Assembly: GCA_003136675.1 (NCBI GenBank)
Contig: PLFE01000035.1
Span: forward strand, 1-40,415
Direction: 5' to 3'
Length of the DNA stretch: 40,415 bases
Source of the DNA: Bryobacterales bacterium
Lineage (GTDB): Bacteria; Acidobacteriota; Terriglobia; Bryobacterales; Bryobacteraceae
Position 1 is the first letter of the stretch; each line of letters begins with the position of its first letter. The notes beneath the pieces are model-generated. The model worked only from the letters and a program-made list of their open reading frames with translations. It made no database searches and was not told where the DNA came from. Shown here one piece after another: positions 34,401 through 40,415 of this stretch. A program made the position numbers and the translations under genes.

Positions 34401-35470
34401 TAGGGCTTCAGAGGCAAGGCCAGAGCTTTGACTGAAGGGGTGTCTGAAGGGGTATCTGAAAGGGCGTCGGCCGGCGCGGCCAAGCCCGGTAACATGCCCG
34501 GTAAGGCGATATGGCGTTGACCACGATCGGAGCCTCCGCAGAAATAGATTCCCCGCAGAAAGTTCGGCTCGACATACGATGTCTCTTGAAAGATCTGGTT
34601 GAGATAAGAGCGCACCGCCGAACGCATTCGATCGAGTTCCAGAGGAAAGAGAAAGAACTCGTCAACGGGCGCAGCCGACGCGCGCGAGAGCAGTCCGATC
34701 TGGAGTTGAACCAGCCGGTCTCCTACGCTGTCAAACGCCTCGTCCACCCAACCAGGAGCGTATGTCGATTCGAGCGTGCTGCCGTTCGACCAACCGAAGA
34801 TGTCGTCGTTGAAATCGGGGTCGATCCGTTCCAGAAAATCCTGAAAGCCGTGAACGTGATCGCATTTCGTGATCAGGACATACACCGGCACCACCATGAT
34901 GAGTTCCGCCTGCAACTGATCGAGCTTGGCTCGAATGGCCGCCGCCTGAGATTTCAGGCGCAGGTCGCTCTCGTCGCCGCTGGCGAGTAAATCCGGCGCA
35001 GCCACAGCGAGCACCACGCCGTCCACGGGACGGTGTGGACGGGTCCGCGCAAGAATCCGCAGCAGCTTTCTCCATTGGCCATCGGTGGCCGGGCGGCCGT
35101 TGTGCCCGAGCAGGAAAGATCCGGGTACATCAATGACCGCGCCGCCGGGAAGGAATCGCCACAACACGGGGGAATCCGCCCCCTCAGACTCAGTCGCCAG
35201 TTGATCCAGCAGCGTTGTTTTCCCGCTGCTCGGAGCACCAATCGCCAGCATCCACGGAACGTGGTATCGATAGTCCTTACCGGAAGCTTTGTACCGCAGG
35301 ATCGAGAGCGAATTTCGGAAGCTGCGTTCGAGCTGCGTCCCGGCGCTTTCGCTCGCCGCAGGAGCGCCGGACGCGCGCCGGCTGTGCAACAGAATATACG
35401 CTCCGGCCCCGATCAGAACGATCACGGCAACGAGCAGAACGATCAGCAGGGGGAGCAGAAAGGGGTCCAC
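31454..35470 (-). CDS. tssM: T6SS inner-membrane protein TssM (IcmF)
   Basis: A 1338-aa TssM, large as expected. An N-terminal membrane helix (about 4-27) precedes the cytoplasmic NTPase-like domain with Walker A GAPSSGKT (78-85), LPGGAVIDVPGSFLLG and VYVLITKCDHVHGF. A further membrane helix lies at about 392-414, and then a long periplasmic part that should contact TssJ. Only one N-terminal helix is clear where many TssM have a pair. The GTG start at 35470 has GGAAG five bases upstream. It lies 29 bp after tssL, across a 14-bp tandem duplication. Confidence 0.95.
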   Translation of the reverse strand: MDPFLLPLLIVLLVAVIVLIGAGAYILLHSRRASGAPAASESAGTQLERSFRNSLSILRYKASGKDYRYHVPWMLAIGAPSSGKTTLLDQLATESEGADSPVLWRFLPGGAVIDVPGSFLLGHNGRPATDGQWRKLLRILARTRPHRPVDGVVLAVAAPDLLASGDESDLRLKSQAAAIRAKLDQLQAELIMVVPVYVLITKCDHVHGFQDFLERIDPDFNDDIFGWSNGSTLESTYAPGWVDEAFDSVGDRLVQLQIGLLSRASAAPVDEFFLFPLELDRMRSAVRSYLNQIFQETSYVEPNFLRGIYFCGGSDRGQRHIALPGMLPGLAAPADALSDTPSDTPSVKALALPLKPYQPQIALARQLFERKVFPEAKVARAVRSLHFARDRALMAARIALAAFVLVFSIGTTLAYLRLANLRDSRFSSALDLLVERVSEGSMASTHQYTASAAYDLVDAIGVLDAKGFRSVFLPASWRDPINSGVATALADSFSSIVLPALQGGLEARAEAQAGTCAALPTIAQTLPTDVDALAQVRFQNDLEYRQLEKSLSDYDALRRALRQYDELRSPVRGTFQELNGLFHYLLNRDLEDETRFQHNQYYARAIQNASGPPVRLAASGDLDRCVGVRTSSQIHNFLGSWFGDNNPAAALAGGVADEIDGLQSAPGQTREKLRFLVDDVRRLDALFSGGSFEWLREPDFTPSDFPALSTALQAEPFANVTFLKNVQTDGSAAFTKFRTDLLSVSADSTGLILSTGTSAMKVSPSVTSLASGLDALLSQDFMADSGAVSYPAQTTAVFWSKPSLGKATQLLDSYDKFVHDRLPLLPSGVRNSVATIAQNGLQMAILTAVSRAQEPVNAAGTPDASTLMLEIRSFEDALPVLAQIGNALPSGAGGARGDLNLMLAKQAGILAQQMTSLFQASSFYAPSLNGLMAWDGARQLSLVDYGAENPDDLEEYLGKQRDLLKSVALDYAQPLQQYLQSRHLQSADTFSVWTRVIKDVQDYEAKKPGNSIAALEAFIRTDLDKINTASGCLAVVPPARSSDYFAAIRAKLQNEALDQCGDRLLDQYTANISTFFNTKLSGRFPFGAVPNSGDAPEADPRDVVKFLQATEQTGAPLAAYLRANRSNPDVLAFLTQADAVRQLFAGGLKDDALWVDIKVYFRVNRQAEVAADHIIDWNFLAGDSQVANGSASNGVRWAYGAPVAVKLRFAKDSPDVPVAGASGADARVDGRTVSYEYRDPWALLALLRTHSNSSADYGAGYGAAPGSFPGTLRFAIPTAPDNSRAKAQAAQQTQSQVRVFLRLTAQVPGAKEPHEVMLPDFPESAPALHPTPTQVSSN

Positions 35471-35482
35471 GTCGGCTTCCTT

Positions 35483-35510
35483 GTCCTATGTACCGGGTCC
35501 TATGTACCGG
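35483..35510. repeat. Exact 14-bp tandem duplication at the tssL-tssM junction
   Basis: GTCCTATGTACCGG occurs twice head to tail, at 35483-35496 and 35497-35510. On the coding strand the right-hand copy carries the end of tssL including its TAG stop; the left-hand copy lies in the spacer before tssM. It looks like a recent slippage duplication that moved the tssM ribosome-binding site 14 bases away from the tssL stop. Confidence 0.85.
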
Positions 35511-36303
35511 GCTTCCCGGGCGGCGCCGCGGTCTGCGCCGGGGCCGCACACGAGTGCGTCGTGACGCAAAGTTTGGCGTTCAAATCACGCGTCAAATTCC
35601 ACCACAGCAGTTGGGCAGTTACTATCCACACGAGGAAGGCCCCTAACAGCATCCAGACCCACGGCCGGGGGGATGGAATATCGCGCTGTGCGCCAGCCTG
35701 AATCGTGTTGCGGTACGCGGCGGGGAAAAGATGCTCGGCGCGCTGAGCTAAATCCGGAACCCAGCGGGCAATGAAAGCGAACAAACGGACGCGATAGGCG
35801 TCCGTTATGGATTCCGTGTCATCCCCCCAATATTTTCCGCGGAAGCCGAGCGCCAGCGCGAAGAGGTAGACCGCGGCCATTTCGGCAGCCGCCTCGTCTT
35901 CCCGGCGCAGCAGATCTTCCACCCTCCGGAAAAAAATGTTACCGGCGGCATGGGTCCGGAAAAGGCGCGTCTCCAGCAGGTGATTCAGCCAGTAATCGCG
36001 CCCTTCCCACTCCAGGTGAACAAATATCTCGTCCGCGAGCGCCGCCATGACATAGATGGCTTCGCGATGAAACTCCAGTCCGGAGGGTCCGGAAAGCCGC
36101 GTCGCCTCAAGCGACTGCCGGTCGAGAAGAGTGACCACGCGATTCCAGATGGCGTTCGGCCGGTCCCCATTCGCCACCGCTATGTCGATGGTCCCCGGCT
36201 CAACGGGCGTGCGCCGCACCGACCATTTCAAGGCGATCAATTCGCCGGCGAACGACTGGAACAGCTCGATGGAAGGGACCGGTGCGTGGACATTCTCGAG
36301 CAT
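35500..36303 (-). CDS. tssL: T6SS inner-membrane protein TssL (DotU)
   Basis: A 267-aa TssL. The cytoplasmic DotU domain shows FAGELIALKW, AIYVMAALADEIFVHLEWEG and NIFFRRVEDLL, then MAAVYLFALALGFRGKYWG. A single C-terminal membrane helix spans about 215-237. A 30-residue periplasmic tail with two cysteines follows. There is no OmpA-like peptidoglycan-binding extension, so anchoring must come from another protein. It starts 2 bp after tssK. Confidence 0.94.
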   Translation of the reverse strand: MLENVHAPVPSIELFQSFAGELIALKWSVRRTPVEPGTIDIAVANGDRPNAIWNRVVTLLDRQSLEATRLSGPSGLEFHREAIYVMAALADEIFVHLEWEGRDYWLNHLLETRLFRTHAAGNIFFRRVEDLLRREDEAAAEMAAVYLFALALGFRGKYWGDDTESITDAYRVRLFAFIARWVPDLAQRAEHLFPAAYRNTIQAGAQRDIPSPRPWVWMLLGAFLVWIVTAQLLWWNLTRDLNAKLCVTTHSCAAPAQTAAPPGKPGT

Positions 36304-36305
36304 GG

Positions 36306-37667
36306 TTACGAACCCGTCCCATCGTCCTTCAGACGCCGTACATACAGTACGGCCTCCGCCGGCCGCGGCTCATCAGTGGAACGTTCCACCAGTTGGAGCC
36401 CCTCGCCCGCTTTGGCGACAGTGGCATCGGTTTGCAAAGCGAACAGAACCATGCCTCGCGGAGGACTGAGGTCGGGCATCCGATCGATGGCGCGGCGCTC
36501 GGCTCCCAAGACCCGATTGGTCAGCAACCTGGAGATGAGGCCCTGGGTTCCGATGACGCAACTCTCGCCCCAGCGCACGGTGGCATCTTCCGTGGCGCCG
36601 GCTCCCGGCCTCAACGCCAACGCCAGATTCGGCGCATCCAGCGTGCCTCCCGCGATGACCGCCAGGTCGAGCGTCGGCAGAGTCGAAATCTGAAATACGT
36701 TGTTCGAAAGTTGCATCGGATAGGCGCGCCACGCCTCGATGACCGCATCGCTCACCGACTGCTGAATGAACTGCAACACCGGCTGAAAGCTGGCTCGGGG
36801 ATCCTCGTGACGGTAGGGCGGGAACTGCGGCGGAACCAATCGGAAGGTAATGCGAGCCACGTTCCCGGCCATCTGGCACATGGCCAGGTAGAGCGTAAAC
36901 GGATGCGCGTGTCCGCTTTGCAGCGCAGCCTCGGCCATGGGCAGCCCCGCCGCCAAGCTCTGAATCCGGGACCGCGTTTCGATGACCTCCGCATCGCCTA
37001 CCTTGCATTCGGCGCTGCGAAGCTGATCGGACAGGAAGAACGTTTTCTCCCTCACGAGACTGGTCGCGGCGCCGCAGAGGCCGGCCAGCGGCGAGCCGGC
37101 CGGCACCGCAAGACACGGCGGAATGAAGGACGTTTCGAGAAACGTCTCGCCTTGCTGATTGATCTCGATGAGCGGCAGCGCTTCATACCGCTGCGGCGGC
37201 GGCCCCGCCCAGAGGCCCACCTTGGGACGCAAGCGCGGAATTGGGATGGCCCCTTCACCGGTGGTTTCATCGGGCACCGCTTCCCCGTCAAAAGATTCAA
37301 AACGGGCCATGTCGCCCCGGGTCGAAAGAGCGCCTTGCGCGGGCACGACGAGGTGCACCAGCAGCGTTCCAGACTTCATCTGCGCCACGCACGTCGTGAG
37401 GTCAAGTTCCAGATCGACGCCCAGTTCCGATCCGGCCGCGACGAGAAATCCGTCGCGCATCACGGCCTGCACGCGAAGGATGCGCAACCGCCCGCCGACC
37501 AGCGCCGCACGGTCGTATTCAAAGCTCCGCACACCCCACGCGTAGCCGCCCGAGAGCGCCGTCATCTGTTGAATGAGGCCCTCGACGCGGCCGGAAAACT
37601 GCTGGAAATGCTGAGGCATCAGCAGCATTCCCTCGTGCCATTGGATAGCGTCCGGAATTTCTCGCAT
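36306..37667 (-). CDS. tssK: T6SS baseplate-membrane connector TssK
   Basis: A 453-aa TssK of normal length, linking the baseplate wedge to TssL/TssM. Family landmarks are IQWHEGMLLMPQHFQQFSGR near the start, then LPLIEINQQGETFLETSFIP and AGNVARITFRLVPPQFPPYR. The C-terminal receptor-like domain follows. The ATG at 37667 has no visible Shine-Dalgarno, and a good -10 element lies only ten bases upstream, so the message could be nearly leaderless. tssL follows after 2 bp. Confidence 0.95.
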   Translation of the reverse strand: MREIPDAIQWHEGMLLMPQHFQQFSGRVEGLIQQMTALSGGYAWGVRSFEYDRAALVGGRLRILRVQAVMRDGFLVAAGSELGVDLELDLTTCVAQMKSGTLLVHLVVPAQGALSTRGDMARFESFDGEAVPDETTGEGAIPIPRLRPKVGLWAGPPPQRYEALPLIEINQQGETFLETSFIPPCLAVPAGSPLAGLCGAATSLVREKTFFLSDQLRSAECKVGDAEVIETRSRIQSLAAGLPMAEAALQSGHAHPFTLYLAMCQMAGNVARITFRLVPPQFPPYRHEDPRASFQPVLQFIQQSVSDAVIEAWRAYPMQLSNNVFQISTLPTLDLAVIAGGTLDAPNLALALRPGAGATEDATVRWGESCVIGTQGLISRLLTNRVLGAERRAIDRMPDLSPPRGMVLFALQTDATVAKAGEGLQLVERSTDEPRPAEAVLYVRRLKDDGTGS

Positions 37668-37676
37668 CAGGATGTT

Positions 37677-37705
37677 ATTAAACTAGTTTGACGGCCGAAA
37701 CGCAA
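37677..37705 (-). promoter_or_regulatory. Candidate promoter for tssK-tssL-tssM-tssA
   Basis: On the - strand, TTGCGT (37705-37700) and TTTAAT (37682-37677; 5 of 6 consensus bases) are spaced by 17 bp. They lie in the 86-bp AT-rich gap between tssJ and tssK. The predicted start of transcription, near 37670, is only about three bases before the tssK ATG. This suggests a leaderless or near-leaderless transcript if the promoter is real. Confidence 0.4.
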
Positions 37706-37753
37706 CAGCATAAAGACAAACAAAAACGATAAGACAAGAAATTGTTGCGAAAC

Positions 37754-38239
37754 TCACTTTTTTGGCAGCGGAGAGATTGCCAGATCGTCACGAGCGAGAG
37801 TCACCAACACCTCTTTCTTCGGATCCAGTTTCACGCGATGCGGGCCGGCCGAGGCGTAGTTTGCGAACGCCAGCAGCGCGCGCGGCGCCTTTCGCATGGG
37901 GATCTCGATGTCGGGCACCACCTGCCCCGGCACCCACTCCCACTTCATCAAAGAAACCGACTTGGCTTTCGGGTAATCCCGGGCAATCTGATCGCGCTTC
38001 TGGAACCAGTCGGCGGCAGTCATTTGCGCAACCTGCTTGGCGAGGTCCTTGTCGTTCACTTCGACAACGTCGAAAGCGATTGGGCTGTTGGCATTACAAT
38101 CGGCCGCAACACTCACCGCCATGGTGTAGTGCGGGCTCAGAATCTTCTTTGGAAAGCATCCGGTGCTGGTCAACAGCGCAATGATCAGCACCGGGAGTAT
38201 TAACGTAGGACGCGCGCGGTACAAACGATTTGCAGACAT
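37754..38239 (-). CDS. tssJ: T6SS outer-membrane lipoprotein TssJ
   Basis: A 161-aa lipoprotein. From the ATG at 38239 the protein starts MSANRLYR and has a hydrophobic core LILPVLIIALL. It reaches a lipobox-like STGC with lipidated Cys28; the next residue is Phe, consistent with outer-membrane sorting. The body matches TssJ: VAADCNANSPIAFDVVEVND, then MTAADWFQKRDQIA and VPDIEIPMRKAPRALLAFANY. It contacts the periplasmic part of TssM. An upstream in-frame ATG at 38284 would put 15 residues before a normal signal peptide, so I reject it. It is the first T6SS gene of the - strand array and divergent from the PPVYRP gene. Confidence 0.88.
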   Translation of the reverse strand: MSANRLYRARPTLILPVLIIALLTSTGCFPKKILSPHYTMAVSVAADCNANSPIAFDVVEVNDKDLAKQVAQMTAADWFQKRDQIARDYPKAKSVSLMKWEWVPGQVVPDIEIPMRKAPRALLAFANYASAGPHRVKLDPKKEVLVTLARDDLAISPLPKK

Positions 38240-38312
38240 TTTGTGCAAAACGTGATTGTAAGCGCAAATCATGTCGAAAATCATTTATACTTCTTTTCTA
38301 AGCGGATTCATT
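38240..38312. promoter_or_regulatory. Divergent promoter region between tssJ and the PPVYRP gene
   Basis: This 73-bp AT-rich stretch lies between the two preferred start codons. A TACAAT -10-like element faces tssJ (38260-38255) and a TATACT element faces right (38286-38291). Neither has a convincing -35, so an activator or alternative sigma factor may be needed. The shared region suggests that the + strand pair and the T6SS could be co-regulated. Confidence 0.35.
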
Positions 38313-39764
38313 ATGCCTGGAACGTTCTCACCGCCTCCGGTGTACCGGCCCGCGCCGGTTCTGCAACAGCGCCCAGCGCCGCCGCCCGTCTACCGGCCAT
38401 CCGCACAACCGAGACGCGCCGCGGCTGTTCCCCCCGGGGTCTTCCAGATGAAACGCGCGGTCGAACACCGTCCGCCGCCTCCCGTGTACCGGCCGGCAGT
38501 GCGCAGGGGAAACGCTGCGCAACCCAAGGTGGGATTCGAGTTTGAAACCAACTGGTATGTGAAGGGTCCGCTGGGCAGCGTCGGCTTTCACAAGGCGATC
38601 ATCAAAGGCACCGGGTGGCACATCACAGGCGACTCGCCCGGCTTCACAACAGTGGAACAATATGCAAGCGTCGGAGTCGGGAAAGGCACCGAATACAAAG
38701 ACCTCGCCGATGTCGAGTTTGTCACCGATGCGTTTGACGAAGATCCGGAGGATCGCGAGAAGCTGAAGCAAACGCTGCTGGAGATCAAACACGTAGCCCA
38801 ACATCTGGCAAGCGCCAAATCCTGCTCGACGAACTGGTTCGGCACCGACGACGTAAAGGCCGCTACGGCGATTGGTGGACCGGTTACGTGGGGCGAGCAT
38901 CTCGAGTCGAAAAAAGAACTCCGGGAGGGCGTCGTCTTCGCCCGGACAGGTTCACTTACGGCGGCGCCGCAGATGTCGGCGGGCGTCAAGATGGAACGCC
39001 TGTATAAGTTACTTTCCGACGTCACGGCGAATCAGAAGGGCTTTCTCGGCGCGGATCCGGGTTACCTCCAGCAGGAGTATCAATACGCGCTCACCAAAGC
39101 GCGTGAGATCGCCCGCCGCCACGAGCACCCCATCAACTCCACCCAAAACTTCTGGTGGGACTTCGATAAGAAGAAATACGAGGGTGTACTGGCACTGCTG
39201 GGCATCTATGCCCGCATGGCCTGGGTTCTGGGACCAAGGCTCCCCTACGACAAAGCGGTGAGCGCTCTGTTAAGCAGAACTTCTTTCGGAAAGCTGCCGG
39301 GCTGGGTGCGAAAGGTGCCGACCTTGATCGCCGACGTGGTGGAAGCATCCGGCCGCAGCAACCCGAAGGCCTCCCTCTTCCGGCAAAAACTGGAGAAGGC
39401 TGAAGAGAAATACTTCCTGCAGAATCCGGAAAAGAAACCCAAATTCTGGTATTCCCTTCTCTCCACGGAAGCCTGGGTCCAGGGGATCATCGATGGAAAG
39501 GATCCGATCGTCTGGGGACAGACCGACCGGCCCGAGCGTTGGAAGCCAGCGCACATCGGCCAGTTCCTGGACAAAAGCAAAGGTCATGTTTATGAGTTCC
39601 GCGGTTTGAGAAAGGGCGTCGGCGTTGCGGATTGGGATACATTCGCGCTGGACCTGTACGACTACATCGTGGCGCTGAACAGGGGCGACCTTGGTTATCC
39701 GGACGATCCCGAATCCTACGGTGAGAAATTCAAGAAGAAGTACCCTGGGATGCTTTCTATATGA
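38313..39764 (+). CDS. PPVYRP-motif protein with GFEFET domain, putative secreted cargo
   Basis: A 483-aa protein from the ATG at 38313; an upstream ATG at 38271 would add 14 residues. The leader is Pro-rich and holds PPVYRP three times (8-13, 24-29, 56-61), together with GVFQMKR and AAQPK. I associate this tag style with eCIS/DUF4157-linked proteins. The body starts at GFEFET (74-79) and later has DVEFVT (about 133-138), TAAPQMSAGVKMERLYKLLS and FWWDFDKKKYEG. The spaced acidic motifs loosely recall GS-like amidoligases, but this is weak. There is no Sec signal or membrane helix. It is divergent from tssJ and overlaps the DUF4157 gene by ATGA. It may be an effector or a protein modified or processed by its neighbour. 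Confidence 0.8.
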   Translation: MPGTFSPPPVYRPAPVLQQRPAPPPVYRPSAQPRRAAAVPPGVFQMKRAVEHRPPPPVYRPAVRRGNAAQPKVGFEFETNWYVKGPLGSVGFHKAIIKGTGWHITGDSPGFTTVEQYASVGVGKGTEYKDLADVEFVTDAFDEDPEDREKLKQTLLEIKHVAQHLASAKSCSTNWFGTDDVKAATAIGGPVTWGEHLESKKELREGVVFARTGSLTAAPQMSAGVKMERLYKLLSDVTANQKGFLGADPGYLQQEYQYALTKAREIARRHEHPINSTQNFWWDFDKKKYEGVLALLGIYARMAWVLGPRLPYDKAVSALLSRTSFGKLPGWVRKVPTLIADVVEASGRSNPKASLFRQKLEKAEEKYFLQNPEKKPKFWYSLLSTEAWVQGIIDGKDPIVWGQTDRPERWKPAHIGQFLDKSKGHVYEFRGLRKGVGVADWDTFALDLYDYIVALNRGDLGYPDDPESYGEKFKKKYPGMLSI

Positions 39765-40246
39765 TTCGAAACTTTGGGCCGCCTCCGGCGCGGCGAGCAA
39801 GTGCGTCAACCATACAGGGTGTGTTTGCGGCGCGGCCTCGATCTGTGCAGCGAACAGCCGCGATGAGTATGCGGCCTGGCGTGGAGGCGTTTCCCGTTGA
39901 CCTGCGCCCCCGCAGCGGCGGCTGGCCCCTGCCTCGCGACGTGCAGGCCAAGATGGAATCGGCGCTTGGTTCGAGTTTCTCCGATGTACGCATCCATGTC
40001 GGCCCCGAAGCAGCGGCGATTGGAGCGATCGCGTTTACCTGGGGAACGGATATCCATTTCGCGCCGGGCCAGTACAACCCACACACACGGCACGGCCAGA
40101 TGCTGCTGGGCCACGAACTCGCTCATGTGGTGCAGCAGCGTGCGGGACGCGTCGCTAACCCATTCGGCTCGGGCGTCGCCGTGGTGCAGGATCACGCTCT
40201 GGAGGCGGAAGCGGACCGACTGGGTCAGGCCGCGGCCCGGGGCTAA
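39761..40246 (+). CDS. DUF4157 protein with HELAH zinc-metallopeptidase motif
   Basis: A 161-aa protein. The N-terminal ~45 residues are basic, Pro/Ser/Ala-rich and contain GVFAARPRSVQR, resembling the tag region of the upstream protein. The DUF4157 domain then shows LGSSFSDVRIHVGPEA and AFTWGTDIHFAPGQY. Its LLGHELAHVVQQ carries the HExxH zinc site (118-122), and the later EAEAD segment (148-152) is a likely third ligand. The active-site residues look intact. DUF4157 is frequent in contractile injection systems, mainly eCIS, fused to or near effectors. Here it overlaps the PPVYRP gene by 4 bp and neighbours a T6SS. It may process the upstream protein, or be a toxin itself. Confidence 0.88.
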   Translation: MIRNFGPPPARRASASTIQGVFAARPRSVQRTAAMSMRPGVEAFPVDLRPRSGGWPLPRDVQAKMESALGSSFSDVRIHVGPEAAAIGAIAFTWGTDIHFAPGQYNPHTRHGQMLLGHELAHVVQQRAGRVANPFGSGVAVVQDHALEAEADRLGQAAARG

Positions 40247-40253
40247 TCCGGGG

Positions 40254-40287
40254 CGGCCAAACGCGGAATGGGCTTTGCCTTTGGCCG
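40254..40287. repeat. Inverted repeat between convergent gene ends
   Basis: CGGCCAAA (40254-40261) and TTTGGCCG (40280-40287) form a perfect 8-bp stem with an 18-base loop, just after the DUF4157 stop and before the end of a gene on the other strand. No T-tract follows directly on either strand, so it is not a classic intrinsic terminator, though it could stabilise 3' ends. Confidence 0.5.
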
Positions 40288-40325
40288 AACGATCGGGTTG
40301 GAGGTGAAGGCGGGTAATTTTTTCG

Positions 40326-40415
40326 CTAGGCGGCTACCTTTTGCTCTGTTGGGGCAATGCCAACCTCTGTTTCCGGGGTGATTTCGTGGGATGGATGCGC
40401 GTTTTCGGGTTCTGG
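40326..40415 (-). CDS. C-terminal end of a gene entering from the right edge (partial)
   Basis: On the - strand an open frame enters at the window edge and stops at TAG 40328-40326. Its 29 residues are an acidic, Pro/Glu/Thr-rich tail, beginning PEPENAHPSHEITPETE and ending EQKVAA. The composition looks like a disordered C-terminal tail rather than random translation, but with only 29 codons this is tentative. The product cannot be identified. Confidence 0.4.
   Translation of the reverse strand, partial: PEPENAHPSHEITPETEVGIAPTEQKVAA

Noticed and set aside
36282-37691. A 469-codon open frame on the + strand opposite tssK
   Set aside because: It mirrors the TssK gene almost exactly and has an Arg-rich, low-hydrophobicity composition typical of a shadow frame.
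38271-38312. Upstream ATG at 38271 as the start of the PPVYRP protein
   Set aside because: It would put 14 residues without a recognisable role before the Pro-rich leader and would overlap the best right-facing -10 element; the ATG at 38313 gives a more natural leader. Not excluded.
1-40415. CRISPR arrays, tRNA or rRNA genes, insertion sequences
   Set aside because: I looked for regularly spaced repeats, cloverleaf-like segments and transposase motifs and saw none. The short repeats found are two-copy only.

Overview
The window looks like chromosomal DNA from a GC-rich Gram-negative bacterium. An Acidobacteria origin (Solibacter/Bryobacter-like) is my best guess. It rests on gene content and style: a rimP-nusA-infB-ylxP-rbfA operon running into apbE-hemE-hemY, a GH9-like hydrolase, many starts without a Shine-Dalgarno, and a T6SS with a lipoprotein TssJ. 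The taxonomic call is inference.

Region 1 (1-9.9 kb, mostly + strand) is housekeeping. A partial secreted-protein gene reads out of the window on the left. Divergent from it is rimP, preceded by an imperfect tandem repeat and a textbook hairpin plus T-tract. Then come nusA, infB (with a very long Pro/Ala-rich linker), a DUF503 gene, rbfA, apbE, hemE and hemY, nearly all abutting or overlapping. After hemY lies a small membrane-protein gene that appears broken by two frameshifts.

Region 2 (9.85-16.75 kb, - strand) is one co-directional group of five: DoxX, an LLM-type flavin oxidoreductase, an Old Yellow Enzyme homologue, a large GH9-like glycosidase, and a protein ending in a PD-(D/E)XK-like nuclease signature. 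A TetR regulator is divergent from DoxX. Its stop codon abuts the start of clpV, so the regulator may be co-transcribed with a T6SS gene.

Region 3 (17.4-38.2 kb) is a complete type VI secretion system. clpV (+) converges on a long - strand array with only one base between the stop codons. In transcription order the array is tssJ, tssK, tssL, tssM, tssA, tssB, tssC, hcp, tssE, tssF, an unknown 354-aa gene, an unknown 175-aa gene, tssG, vgrG, a DUF4280 PAAR-like tip and a SPOR-domain membrane protein. There is no OmpA-like peptidoglycan anchor, so the SPOR protein is a candidate for that role. No kinase, phosphatase or FHA regulator is present in the window.

Region 4 (38.3-40.2 kb, + strand, divergent from tssJ) holds a two-gene unit. 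The first protein has three PPVYRP motifs in a Pro-rich leader and an unrecognised body starting with GFEFET. The second is a DUF4157 protein with a HELAH zinc-peptidase motif, overlapping the first by ATGA. Such proteins are best known around extracellular contractile injection systems (eCIS). A PPVY(C)PAP motif also ends the 175-aa T6SS-embedded protein. I regard this tagged-cargo/peptidase pair next to a T6SS as the most interesting part of the window. A partial - strand gene end closes the right edge.
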